Shown here one piece after another: positions 41,568 to 50,933 of a stretch of DNA of 64,000 nt. Positions within the stretch are counted from its first letter, which is position 1. Every line of letters starts with the position of its first letter. The translations under genes and the position numbers were made by a program. Under the pieces are notes generated by a model. That model was not told the DNA's origin, did not search any database, and was given only the letters and a program-made list of their open reading frames with translations. Source of the stretch: Curtobacterium sp. MCLR17_036 (GTDB taxonomy: Bacteria; Actinomycetota; Actinomycetes; Actinomycetales; Microbacteriaceae); NCBI RefSeq assembly GCF_003234445.2, contig NZ_CP126269.1, positions 3,100,001 through 3,164,000 of the forward strand, in the 5' to 3' direction.

Positions 41568-42395
41568 CTACGCCCCGGCACGCCACCAGTCGTCGAAGGG
41601 CGTCGCCGGCACCTGGCGCTTGTGCTCGGTCGCGCGGTAGCGCGACTCGATCGCCTCGGCGACCTCGACCGGCACGTCGTGCCCCTGCAGGTAGGCGTCG
41701 ATCTCGGCGTAGGTGAGGCCGAGGTTCGCCTCGTCGGTCTGCCCGGGCAGCTCGTCGAGCAGGTCAGCGGTGGGCGCCTTCTCGTACAGGCGGGCCGGTG
41801 CACCGAGGTGCTCGAGCAGCTGCCGCCCCTGGCTCTTCGACAGCCCCGTGAGCGGGGTGAGGTCGACGCCGCCGTCGCCGTACTTCGTGAAGAAGCCCGT
41901 GACGGCCTCGGCCGCGTGGTCCGTGCCGACCACCAGCAGGCCGCGCTGCCCGGCGACCGCGTACTGGGCGACCATGCGCATGCGCGCCTTGACGTTGCCC
42001 TTCACGAAGTCGCTCAGCTCGACGCCCGATGCCGCGGTGTCCTCCATGACCCCGTCGACCCCGTGCTCGATGTTCACGGTGATGCCCGGGTCAGCCGCGA
42101 TGAACTGCAGGGCGAGCTGCGCGTCGTCCTCGTCGGCCTGCACGCGGTAGGGCATGCGGACCGTGGTGAACTCGGCGGGGTGCCCCTCGGCGCGCAGGGA
42201 CTCGACGGCGAGCTGGGTCAGGCGGCCGGCGAGCGTGGAGTCCTGCCCGCCGCTGATCGCGAGGAGGTACCCCTTCGCACCGGTCGTGAGCAGGTAGTCG
42301 CGGAGGAACCCGACGCGTCGGGCGACCTCCTGCTCCGGGTCGATGGTCGGCTGGACGTTGAGGTCCGCTGCGATGGCGGCTTGGAGTTCACGCAC
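41568..42395 (-). CDS. nadE: Ammonia-dependent NAD+ synthetase
   Basis: A 275-residue enzyme that amidates deamido-NAD with ATP and ammonia, last step of NAD synthesis. The PP-loop [13 protein letters not shown] is at about 44-56. [33 protein letters not shown] and [26 protein letters not shown] are standard NadE motifs, the last with substrate-binding residues. The C-terminus [13 protein letters not shown] is also typical. There is no glutaminase domain, so free ammonia is the nitrogen donor. GTG 42395 follows GATACT and GGGAGC, leaving open whether translation is leaderless or SD-led. Confidence 0.94.
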   Translation of the reverse strand: MRELQAAIAADLNVQPTIDPEQEVARRVGFLRDYLLTTGAKGYLLAISGGQDSTLAGRLTQLAVESLRAEGHPAEFTTVRMPYRVQADEDDAQLALQFIAADPGITVNIEHGVDGVMEDTAASGVELSDFVKGNVKARMRMVAQYAVAGQRGLLVVGTDHAAEAVTGFFTKYGDGGVDLTPLTGLSKSQGRQLLEHLGAPARLYEKAPTADLLDELPGQTDEANLGLTYAEIDAYLQGHDVPVEVAEAIESRYRATEHKRQVPATPFDDWWRAGA

Positions 42396-42420
42396 GCTCC
42401 CAGTATCGCGCCGATCGGCC

Positions 42421-42588
42421 TCAACTGACCGGCAGGATCCCGACCGGTCGGATGGTGTTGTCGTGGTCAGCGCCGATCGCGCACGTGCAGACGACGCTGA
42501 GCATCTCGTCGCTGCTGGTCAGGCGGAAGCGCTCGACGTGCGGCGGGCCGACGTGGCGGTCGAGCGGGTGGGTGTCGTGGTCGTGCAC
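42421..42588 (-). CDS. Small 55-residue protein, unknown
   Basis: GTG 42588 is preceded by AGAGGA at a good spacing. The product begins [20 protein letters not shown], followed by [19 protein letters not shown]. It has a His-rich start, a C-T-C pair that might bind metal and no signal peptide. It ends 25 bp before the nadE start, on the same strand, so it may share nadE's transcript. The amphipathic, protein-like composition of the second half supports a real gene. Not recognised. Confidence 0.45.
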   Translation of the reverse strand: MHDHDTHPLDRHVGPPHVERFRLTSSDEMLSVVCTCAIGADHDNTIRPVGILPVS

Positions 42589-43104
42589 GGCGGTCCTCTG
42601 GAGTCGTGGCGCAGGTGGTGCTGGAGGTGGGGAGGCGGGATGGCCGCGGGTCAGGTCCTGGTCGCGGGCCGCACGCTCACCCGGCCGGCGGGGTCGCTCC
42701 GTTGACGCCGCGGCGGTGAGGCCGCGGCGCTGCGCGTCCGGCAGCCAGCCGAGCAGGCGGCGCGGAGCGACGGGCGGGCGACGGAGCAGGCGGCACGCGG
42801 GCGGGCGACGGACGCGATCGGGCGCATCGAGTGTGCTCGCGTCCTCGGTCGTCGTGCCATCCCTGATCCCATCGGGCACCCGGCGTCGGCACCGGGCGAC
42901 GACGGCGGTGGTGAGACGCCGTCGGGGTCAATCTACTGCCGCGCGGGCACTCCCTGGCGATACCCCCGTTGCGGGGTCAGGCGCGCGGGCGGCGCGGTGC
43001 GGACCGGTTCCGTGTTCGTGTTCGTGCTCGTGTTCGTGCTCGTGCTCGGGCTCGGGCTCGGGCTCGGGCTCGATGGCGACCGGTGGCGACCCGAGCGGTC
43101 CCGT
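42589..43104. other. 516-bp gap: repeats and hairpins but no confident gene
   Basis: The interval holds an imperfect tandem duplication of roughly 30 bp near 42750-42812 (GGCGGGCGACGGAGCAGGCG type), a small hairpin near 42963, and the hexamer array at 43014-43073. A TAGATT element (minus strand, near 42927) could start a transcript reading toward the small gene at 42588. Arg-rich readings in several frames look like noise. Confidence 0.5.
43014..43073. repeat. Hexanucleotide microsatellite, ten units
   Basis: Consecutive six-base units of the forms GTTCGT, GCTCGT and GCTCGG (final unit GCTCGA). It lies 31 bp beyond the copC stop codon. It is noncoding in my annotation, so copy-number changes would affect the 3' end of the copC transcript rather than a protein. 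Confidence 0.9.
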
Positions 43105-43734
43105 TCACTCGACGGCGGTCGGTCCCGCACCCCGGCCGCGGCGCGCCACGAGCACGACGAGGGCGGCCAGCACGAGCACGACGCCCGCACCGAGCGCGAT
43201 CCACACACCGGGAGCGATCCCCTCCGACGCTGCCGGTGCCCCGTCCGCGACGGCGACCGCCGAGGCGGACGACACGCTCGTCGGCACGCTCGGCGGGGTG
43301 CTCGCCGGGGCGGTGGACACCGGGGACGTCGGCTCGGCCGTGGCCACCGTCGTCGGCGCCCGGTACTCGAACCCGAACGAGCCGTCGATCGGGTGCCCGT
43401 CCGGCGACAGGTACCGCCAGAGCACCGTGTACGCACCGTCCTCGAGGTCGACCGCCGTGCTCATGGTCGTCCCGTCGACGGTGACGTCGCCGCGCGACGC
43501 GGACGTGCCGTCCGCCCCGGTGACCTCGATGCGCAGGCCGGCGTCGAGGCCGGCGAGCGGCGCCTCGGTGAAGGTCAGGGCCACGCGGTCGAGGGGCTCG
43601 GTGACCACCGAGCCGTCCGCCGGGTCACTGCTCGTCAGCCCGGCGTGCGCCGAGGCGGGCTGGGCGCCGACGAGGGCGAGGAACCCGCCGATGACGATCG
43701 CGAGGGCCGCTGCTCTGGTTCCACCGGTGCGCAT
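43105..43734 (-). CDS. copC: CopC-domain copper-binding protein with C-terminal membrane anchor
   Basis: A 209-residue exported protein. The signal peptide ends QPASA, so the mature protein starts with histidine (HAGLTSSDPADGSVV), the copper-ligating N-terminal His of CopC/YobA proteins. The CopC beta-barrel ends with YLSPDGHPIDGSFGFEYR, which holds the second ligand site (D-G-H-P). A Thr/Ser/Pro-rich linker (about 130-170) and one membrane helix (about 177-200) with a basic stop follow. CopD is not adjacent, so it may act alone as a copper buffer on the outer face of the membrane. ATG or GTG near 43734 starts the gene. Confidence 0.88.
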   Translation of the reverse strand: MRTGGTRAAALAIVIGGFLALVGAQPASAHAGLTSSDPADGSVVTEPLDRVALTFTEAPLAGLDAGLRIEVTGADGTSASRGDVTVDGTTMSTAVDLEDGAYTVLWRYLSPDGHPIDGSFGFEYRAPTTVATAEPTSPVSTAPASTPPSVPTSVSSASAVAVADGAPAASEGIAPGVWIALGAGVVLVLAALVVLVARRGRGAGPTAVE

Positions 43735-43775
43735 GCCCAGATGCTACTGGGGCGCGCTCCCCCGACGGTCCGCTG

Positions 43776-43943
43776 TCAGAGCTGCTCGCCGAGGAAGTCG
43801 GCGTACGACGGCTCGTGGTTGAGGTCGGCCGAGGCGGCGGAGACGACGCCCGTCCCCTCGAGTCGTTCCGCCACGAGCGCGGCGAGGTCTTCCGGCGACC
43901 GCAGACCGTGGCGGTGCCAATCGTGGGGCATCCTGGCGGCCAT
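43776..43943 (-). CDS. Small 55-residue protein, unknown
   Basis: ATG 43943 is preceded by GAAGGG at an acceptable spacing. The product contains PHDWHRHGLRSPEDLAAL and VAERLEGTGVVSAASADL; it is helical, with a His/Trp-rich start. Composition is protein-like and the alternative frames are Arg-rich noise. It lies just upstream of copC on the same strand (41 bp gap), so the two may be co-transcribed; the H-D-W-H-R-H cluster could bind metal. Not recognised. Confidence 0.5.
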   Translation of the reverse strand: MAARMPHDWHRHGLRSPEDLAALVAERLEGTGVVSAASADLNHEPSYADFLGEQL

Positions 43944-44188
43944 GATGACCAGCCCTTCGTCGGGATGATGCGCATCCCGGATCCGTCCGGGTCGACCCGC
44001 TGTGCCAGACCCCACAGGACGTGGGGAGCATCGTGACGACGGATCCCTGATACCGACCCGGTACCTCCACCGTAGGGTGGCGCCCGCCCGGCGTCGAACG
44101 CGGTGCGTTTCGTGGCCGCTCCGACGCGTGTTCCGGATGGGACGGGAGGCGCGGTGCCCGCTGGCACCTGCGCCCACCCCGGCCGGTC

Positions 44189-44284
44189 CCGGGCCGACGC
44201 GCCAGCGCCGGACCGGCCGTGCCCGGTGGGCAGGTTCCGGGCTGACGCGCCAGCGCCGGACCGGCCGTGCCCGGTGGGCAGCTT
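44189..44284. repeat. 48-bp tandem duplication downstream of argG
   Basis: Two units, 44189-44236 and 44237-44284, differ at only two positions. Both contain the 15-bp left arm of the argG terminator hairpin. The unit length equals that of the unrelated array at 4344. Confidence 0.88.
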
Positions 44285-44299
44285 CCGGTCCGGCGCTGG
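44250..44299. terminator. Terminator hairpin of argG
   Basis: CCAGCGCCGGACCGG (44250-44264) pairs perfectly with 44285-44299; the loop is 20 nt. The upstream repeat unit offers a second identical left arm at 44202-44216. Confidence 0.7.
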
Positions 44300-44330
44300 T
44301 CGCGGCGTCGGGGCCGCGTGACCGCTCGGG

Positions 44331-46434
<2,104 letters not shown>

Positions 46435-46438
<4 letters not shown>

Positions 46439-47307
46439 ACCACGACCAGATCTCCCCCCGACTCGCCTCGATGCGTGACGCGCTCGTCGCCGACGTCGAC
46501 GCGACGGCCCACCCCGCACGTCCGCGGCGACGACGCCCCACCCGCGGCACGGTTGCCGCGGTCGTGGCGGCCTTCACCGTCGGTGCCGGGCTCACCGGGG
46601 GGATCACGGCCGCGGCGCTCCCCGGCGCCACCGCGGACGCCGCCCGCGAGGACCTGCTCGCGACGACGACCCGCTACGGGACGGTCGCGGTCAACCACGC
46701 ATCGATGCTCGGCTCCCCCGTGTTCGCCGTCACCCACGGCGACGCCTCGTTCTCCCTCGGCTCGCGGCCGGAGCGTGCGGACCGGGTGACGCTCACGTGG
46801 GAGTGCCTCGACCCCGGCACCTTCACGGTCGAGGTCGGTGGGACGACCGTCGCCGACGCCGTCGCGTGCACACCGGGGTCCGTGCCGCGATGGAGCCTCT
46901 CCCCGCTGTCCGGGTCCGGAGCGGCCGCCGTGTCGGTCTCCGGTGGCGGCGGCGCCCGCTACGCCGTGTGGGCGTCGTGGGCCCGGTCGGCACGGATCGC
47001 GCAGCCCTCGACCCAGCAGCAGGCCGCGGTCGCCGACGGGACGGTCACCCTGGCCGAGTACACCGCCGCGTTCGACCGGCTCACGGCCTGCATGGCGCAG
47101 GCGGGGCACCCGATCGGCGACGTGGCACCGTCGTGGTACGCCGACGGCTCGTGGTCGAGCACGGGCCCCGGCGCCGGCCCGTGGTACATCTGGTCGACGC
47201 CGATGGAAGCCCTCGACGTCCTCGACACGCAGTGCGCGCCGCGCGAGTTCGAACAGGTCGACGCGATCTGGCAGGGCGAGCACCCGATCCCGGACGAGGC
47301 CGGCTGA
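46435..47307 (+). CDS. Single-pass membrane protein, putative anti-sigma factor
   Basis: A 290-residue protein: short cytoplasmic N-terminus (about 1-38, basic near the end with PRRRRPTRG), one membrane helix (about 39-62) and a large extracytoplasmic domain with four cysteines (in WECLDPG, DAVACTPG, LTACMAQ and DTQCAPR). Its GTG start overlaps the sigma factor stop (GTGA), the classical sigma/anti-sigma gene order. It lacks the H-x3-C-x2-C zinc motif of ZAS anti-sigma proteins and the N-terminal domain is very short, so inhibition by another mode, or a different role, must be considered. Confidence 0.65.
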
Positions 47308-47320
47308 TCGCGGGGATCGC

Positions 47321-47534
47321 CGCAAGGACTCGAACCCTGCGGCGACCTGCGGTGCCCCCGGAGGCGCTGCAGGGACTCGAACCCTGCTGGACCTGTAGTG
47401 CCACCGGAGGAGCTGCAGGGACTCGAACCCTGCGGTGACCCGTGGTGCCACCGGAGGAGTTGCAGGGACTCGAACCCTGCTGGACCTGTGGTGCCGCCGG
47501 AGGAGTTGCAGGGACTCGAACCCTGCTGGACCTG
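47321..47534 (-). repeat. Five tandem copies of a tRNA 3'-end-like unit
   Basis: Directly after the CCA end of tRNA-Arg, a unit of 46-47 bp is repeated five times. Read on the minus strand, each has a T-arm-like hairpin (GCAGGG-TTCGAGT-CCCTGC), then an acceptor-like segment ending GGCACCA or a close variant. The GGACT cores on the plus strand begin at 47326, 47373, 47419, 47466 and 47512; the tRNA's own is at 47549. The last (47321 side) copy is the most diverged. The units' T stem differs from that of the adjacent tRNA. E. coli tyrT carries a comparable arrangement (rtT repeats). Confidence 0.9.
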
Positions 47535-47609
47535 TGGTGCCCCTGGAGGGACTCGAACCCCCAACCGTTTCCTTAGGACGGAACTGCTCTTCCATTGAGC
47601 TACAGAGGC
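47535..47609 (-). tRNA. tRNA-Arg (anticodon CCT)
   Basis: A 75-nt cloverleaf with encoded CCA. Acceptor GCCTCTG pairs with CAGGGGC (one T-G pair), D-arm GCTC/GAGC, anticodon stem GTTCC/GGAAA with loop GTCCTAA (anticodon CCT, decoding AGG), T-arm GGGGG/CCCTC with TTCGAGT loop. Two oddities: the 27-43 pair is G-A and position 32 is G. Five tRNA-tail repeats follow its 3' end. Confidence 0.92.
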
Positions 47610-47622
47610 TGGCCCGTCCACT

Positions 47623-48726
47623 CTAGCGGCGGAACGGCCCCAGGAACGCGTGCAGCTCGTCGACGAACAGGTCGGGCTGCTCGAACGGCGCGAAGTGGCC
47701 GCCACGGTCGAGTTCGTGGTGGAACACGAGGTTCGTGGTGCGCTCGAGCCACTCCCGCGGTGCTCGCACGATGTCGCCCGGGAAGATCGAGAACCCGGAC
47801 GGCACCTCGACCCTCCGTTCGAGCTGCCCGGCCGGGATCGCCGCGTTCGCGTGGTACATCCGCATCGCCGAGCCGATGGTGGCGGTGGCCCAGTACTCGG
47901 TGAGCAGCGCCAGGACCTCGTCGCGTGTGTACACCGACCACAGGTCCCCGTCGCAGTCGCTCCACGCACGGAGCTTCTCGACGATCCAGGCGGCCAGCCC
48001 CGCAGGTGAGTCGTTCAGCCCGACCGCCACGGTCTGCGGCTTGGTCCGGTGCAGCATCGCGTAGGCGCCCTCGGCGGTGCGCCACCGGGCGGTCGCGGCG
48101 ACGAACTCCCGCTCGGGCCCGGACAGCGTCGCCGGGTCGAGGCCCGGCCAGGCGAGCCCGCCGTCGATGCGGTGCACGGCGACGACCCGGTCGGGGTGGT
48201 CGAGCGCCAGGTACCGGGCGACGTGCGTGCCGATGTCGCCGCCGGACACCGCGAACCGCTCGTGGCCGAGCTCCGTCATCAGCGTCGCCCACATCCCGGC
48301 CACCTGCCGGGCGTCGAGCACCTGCGGCGGTGCGTCCGAGAACCCGTACCCCGGCATGTCCGGCACGACGACGTCGTACCCGGCGTCGACGAGCATCGGC
48401 AGCACCTTGCGGTACCGCCACCCGGAGTCCGGCCAGCCGTGCGCGAGCAGGACGGGCAGGGCGTCCGGCTGCGCAGCACGGGCGTGCAGGACGTGGATGC
48501 CGATGCCGTCCACGACGACACGGCGCGAGGGCAGTGCGGCGAGCTCGGCGCGGTGCGCGTCGAAGTCGAACCCGTCGGCCCAGTACTCGACGAGCGGGCG
48601 CAGGACGTCGAGGTCCACGCCGAGCGACCAGCCGGTCCCGGCCGGCGCATCGGGCCAGCGAGTCGCCCGCAACCGCGCGCGCAGGTCGTCGATGGTCGCG
48701 TCGTCGATGTGCGGTGTCTCGCCCAT
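47623..48726 (-). CDS. Epoxide hydrolase (alpha/beta hydrolase, EHN domain)
   Basis: A 367-residue alpha/beta hydrolase with the N-terminal epoxide-hydrolase lid (EHN, about 1-105; DDLRARLRATRWPD and the W-x-x-G-x-D-x-x-x-L pattern). The oxyanion motif HGWPDSGW (HGxP type) is near 118-125, the nucleophile is the Asp in SGGDIGTHVAR (about 180-190), and the catalytic His lies in RGGHFAPFEQPDL. The lid tyrosine YH (RMYHANAA) is also present. Such enzymes detoxify epoxides. ATG 48726 follows TAGCGT by seven bases, so a leaderless mRNA is likely. It is preceded by two remarkable palindromes. Confidence 0.88.
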   Translation of the reverse strand: MGETPHIDDATIDDLRARLRATRWPDAPAGTGWSLGVDLDVLRPLVEYWADGFDFDAHRAELAALPSRRVVVDGIGIHVLHARAAQPDALPVLLAHGWPDSGWRYRKVLPMLVDAGYDVVVPDMPGYGFSDAPPQVLDARQVAGMWATLMTELGHERFAVSGGDIGTHVARYLALDHPDRVVAVHRIDGGLAWPGLDPATLSGPEREFVAATARWRTAEGAYAMLHRTKPQTVAVGLNDSPAGLAAWIVEKLRAWSDCDGDLWSVYTRDEVLALLTEYWATATIGSAMRMYHANAAIPAGQLERRVEVPSGFSIFPGDIVRAPREWLERTTNLVFHHELDRGGHFAPFEQPDLFVDELHAFLGPFRR

Positions 48727-48755
48727 GGCGGTGACGCTAGCCAGCGCGACCGACA

Positions 48756-48803
48756 GGCGGACGGGAGGCCCGTGGCGGCGCCGCCACGGGCCTCCCGTCC
48801 GCC
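48756..48803. repeat. Perfect 48-bp palindrome with the GGGAGGC motif
   Basis: The 24-bp arms are exact complements without a loop. Each arm contains ACGGGAGGCCCGTGG, the core of the dispersed motif. It lies 30 bp upstream of the epoxide hydrolase start codon, where the -35 region would be expected. Confidence 0.9.
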
Positions 48804-48807
48804 GGGT

Positions 48808-48860
48808 GGTGAGCAGCAACGGTCGGGTCGACGGACGCGACCCGACCGTTGCTGCTCACC
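48808..48860. terminator. 23-bp-stem hairpin after the HNH nuclease gene
   Basis: GGTGAGCAGCAACGGTCGGG and three further bases (48808-48830) pair perfectly with 48838-48860; the loop ACGGACG is 7 nt. It lies 15 bp beyond the HNH stop codon and next to the 48-bp palindrome. Confidence 0.75.
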
Positions 48861-48875
48861 GAGCGGGTGGGGCCG

Positions 48876-49370
48876 CTACGCGGCCACGAGGTACTCGTCC
48901 CACTCGGACTGCGGGCGCTCGATGCCGCGGACCACCCACGACGCCCCGTGCGGCACCTTCGGGCGGAACCGCAGGTGCCACCCCATCTCCTGGGGCGTGC
49001 GGTCGCCCTTCGTGTTGTTGCAGGCGAGGCAGCACGCCACGAGGTTCTCCCACGAGTCCTGGCCGCCGCGCGACTTCGGCTGCACGTGGTCGATGGTCGT
49101 CGCCTGCCGGTCGCAGTAGGCGCAGCGGTTGCCGTCACGGCGCAGGACCCCGCGGCGGGACACCGGGACGAGCCGCGAGTGCGGGATGCGGACGTAGCGG
49201 GTGAGGATGATGACGGACGGTCGGTCGTAGACCGCGGTGGACCCGGTGACCGGGTGGTCGAGGTCCGCGGCGACGATGGCGGCCTTCTGGTTCATGACCA
49301 GCACGAGGGCTCGTCGGAACGAGATCACCGCGAGGGGCTCGTAACCGGCGTTGAGGACGAGAGTGCGCAT
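48876..49370 (-). CDS. HNH endonuclease family protein
   Basis: A 164-residue stand-alone HNH protein of the type found in almost all actinobacteria. The nuclease motif is complete: CAYC (zinc), IDHVQPKSRGG (catalytic H), WENLVACCLACNNTKGD (N, C-x-x-C, second H position). The N-terminal part (MRTLVLNAGYEPLAVISFRRAL, YVRIPHSRL) is also conserved in the family. There is no adjacent restriction-modification or homing context; the role is unknown. Start ATG 49370 (MRTLVLNAGYEP) has GGGAA seven bases upstream. Confidence 0.9.
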   Translation of the reverse strand: MRTLVLNAGYEPLAVISFRRALVLVMNQKAAIVAADLDHPVTGSTAVYDRPSVIILTRYVRIPHSRLVPVSRRGVLRRDGNRCAYCDRQATTIDHVQPKSRGGQDSWENLVACCLACNNTKGDRTPQEMGWHLRFRPKVPHGASWVVRGIERPQSEWDEYLVAA

Positions 49371-49506
49371 GGGTTCCCTTCCGACGTGCCTGGACGGCTT
49401 CCAGGCGCTGCGGGTGCGTCGGACCGTCGACGACGAACGGGTGACCCCGACCTGCTCACACTCCCCGGAACCACGAAGAGCACCACCCGGATGGGCAGTG
49501 CTCTCG

Positions 49507-49602
49507 TCATGCAGGGGCGTGCTCGTGCACGCAGGCTGTGGTCGACCGTATGTCGACGCGCGCGCGCCGACCCATGGTGCGGGTCGTGCGGAACATCGAC
49601 AT
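49507..49602 (-). CDS. Possible 31-residue leader-like peptide
   Basis: ATG 49602 has a strong GGGAG ribosome site. The peptide begins MSMFRTTRTMGRRARVDIRS and ends HEHAPA, with one cysteine at residue 24. The R-R-x-R-V-D-I-R-S pattern followed by Cys resembles actinobacterial putative leader peptides that precede sulfur-metabolism operons, but no such operon follows: the next gene is the HNH nuclease, 136 bp on. The rest of the 49371-49724 gap shows nothing else. Confidence 0.35.
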   Translation of the reverse strand: MSMFRTTRTMGRRARVDIRSTTACVHEHAPA

Positions 49603-49724
49603 CAGGTCTCCCTGTCCGCGCCGGTACGGACCGGTGCAGCGCCAGGTTAACCCAGAAACCGGCCCGGCACGAGGGTGCACGGACCGGTTCGGGTGGAGTT
49701 CACACGCCGGAGGGACGCTGGTCG

Positions 49725-50750
49725 CTAGATCCCGAAGCGGACGATGTGGTAGTCGCTCGTCCAGATCGGACGGATCGAGACGGAGCCGCCGGGCTTCGGC
49801 GCGTCCATGATCATGCCGTTGCCCATGTAGAAGCCGTCGTGCGCCTCGTTGTTGAAGATGACGACGTCGCCGGGCTGGGCCTCGGACTCGGGGATCGTGG
49901 TGCCGGCCTGGTCCTGCAGCGGGACTGAGTGCGCCAGGTTGATGCCGTGCTGGGCGTAGACGAACATCACGTAGCCCGAGCAGTCGAAGCCGGACGGGTC
50001 GGCGCCGCCGAAGACGTACGGGGTGCCGATGTACTGCTTGGCGGTTGCGACGACGGCCGGCAGCGAGAACGGCGTGTCCGCCGCGGTCGAGCTGGCCACG
50101 TAGTCGGCGGCGGACGGGCCGGAGTACGACGCGTACTGCTGGGCGGTCTGCGCACGGGCGTCGGACGTCGCGGCCGACTGCTCCTGCTGCTCGGCGGCCT
50201 CGGCAGCTGCGGCCTCGTCGGCGGCCTGCTGCGCCGCTGCCCGGCGGGCCTCTGCGCGAGCGTCGAGCGTGGCGGTCGAGGTGGCGCCGTAGCCGTCGCG
50301 GCTCGTGTCGGCCAGGGCGACGGCGTCGGAGACGGAGAGCTCCTGGCTCTGGGTCGCACGGGCCTCGCGCTGGGCGGCGGCGGCGTCGGTGCCGGTGGTC
50401 GGCTGCGAGGCGGCGAACGCCGGGGCGACCGCGACGGTGCCGAACATGCCGACGGCGACGGTCAGCACGACCGGCGCGAGGAACCGGCGCTTGCGCGACG
50501 AGGCGCTCGCCTTGGCGGCGGTCGCGTCGGCCGCGGCCTGCGCGGCGCGGCGTCCGCCGGGGAGCGGCGCGTTGCGGACGGGCACGACGGTGCGGGTCGG
50601 TCGGCCGTCGGCCTGACGCAGGGACCGCCGGGTGAGCGGTGCGTCGGTGGCGTTCTCGGTGTTCGTCAGGTTCGCGGTGTTCGTCAGGGTCGCGGCGTTC
50701 GTCGGGTTCGCGGGCGTCGGGGCGTCCGCGGCGGAACCGGTCTGCGTCAA
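49725..50750 (-). CDS. NlpC/P60 (C40) peptidoglycan hydrolase
   Basis: A 341-residue exported or membrane-anchored cysteine peptidase that cuts peptidoglycan stem peptides. An unusual 88-residue, Asn/Thr/Ala-rich then Arg-rich cytoplasmic N-terminus precedes one hydrophobic segment (91-113, ending VAPAFAA). Residues 125-200 form an Ala/Glu/Gln-rich coiled coil. The C40 domain (about 228-341) has GFDCSGYVMFVY (C257) and the catalytic H304 (NNEAHDGFYMG). TTG 50750 is the start, seven bases after GGAGA. Its own promoter gives a leader of about 148 nt with strong secondary structure, so post-transcriptional control is likely. Confidence 0.87.
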   Translation of the reverse strand: MTQTGSAADAPTPANPTNAATLTNTANLTNTENATDAPLTRRSLRQADGRPTRTVVPVRNAPLPGGRRAAQAAADATAAKASASSRKRRFLAPVVLTVAVGMFGTVAVAPAFAASQPTTGTDAAAAQREARATQSQELSVSDAVALADTSRDGYGATSTATLDARAEARRAAAQQAADEAAAAEAAEQQEQSAATSDARAQTAQQYASYSGPSAADYVASSTAADTPFSLPAVVATAKQYIGTPYVFGGADPSGFDCSGYVMFVYAQHGINLAHSVPLQDQAGTTIPESEAQPGDVVIFNNEAHDGFYMGNGMIMDAPKPGGSVSIRPIWTSDYHIVRFGI

Positions 50751-50898
50751 GGGTGGGTCTCCGGCGTCTCGTCATCACGCGGCCGTGGGTACCCGGCGAC
50801 GTGCAACCCCATCCGTTCGTCATCGTTTCCGATCGAGGCAGGAGACGGGTTCGAGACGTCCTGCCACGGGTCTCCACGCCAGGCGCAGCGCGGGGACT
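50751..50898 (-). promoter_or_regulatory. Structured 5' leader of the NlpC/P60 gene
   Basis: About 148 nt from the predicted start to the TTG. GGCAGGA and TCCTGCC (7-bp stem, about 50840-50868) enclose a loop with CGAACCCGTC, and GGAGAC can pair with GTCTCC around it. Such genes in actinobacteria often carry a cyclic di-AMP riboswitch. CGAACCCGTC and GGATGGGGTT recall it, but in the wrong order, so I do not call one. Confidence 0.35.
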
Positions 50899-50904
50899 CG
50901 GACG

Positions 50905-50933
50905 AGTGTACGCAGGCGTCGTTACCTTGTCGA
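50905..50933 (-). promoter_or_regulatory. Sigma-70-type promoter of the NlpC/P60 gene
   Basis: -35 TCGACA (50928-50933) and -10 TACACT (50905-50910) are 17 bp apart. A TCGTTAC / GTAACGA inverted repeat (50919-50925 and 50951-50957) straddles the -35 box and may bind a regulator. Confidence 0.6.

Larger units (their letters stand above)
43944..44330. other. 387-bp gap holding a 48-bp duplication and the argG terminator
   Basis: Apart from the small gene's promoter region, this interval contains one copy of the dispersed GGGAGGC motif (44143-44149), two 48-bp tandem units (44189-44284) and a hairpin. I see no gene. Confidence 0.6.

Noticed and set aside
47398..47598. Plus-strand frame with repeated R-D-S-N-P and GLEP motifs
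   Set aside because: These are translations of tRNA T-arm sequences (GGACTCGAACCC), a well known annotation artefact.
47321..47609. Integrated element (attL/attR) at the tRNA-Arg gene
   Set aside because: There is no integrase, excisionase or phage gene near, and the repeat cores are regularly spaced at 46-47 bp, which is unlike att sites.
48876..49370. Restriction-modification or homing endonuclease locus
   Set aside because: The HNH gene stands alone without methyltransferase, intron or inserted-gene context, and matches a housekeeping actinobacterial family.
50751..50898. Definite c-di-AMP (ydaO-yuaA) riboswitch
   Set aside because: Short similar segments exist but their order is not that of the consensus; a covariance search is needed before calling it.
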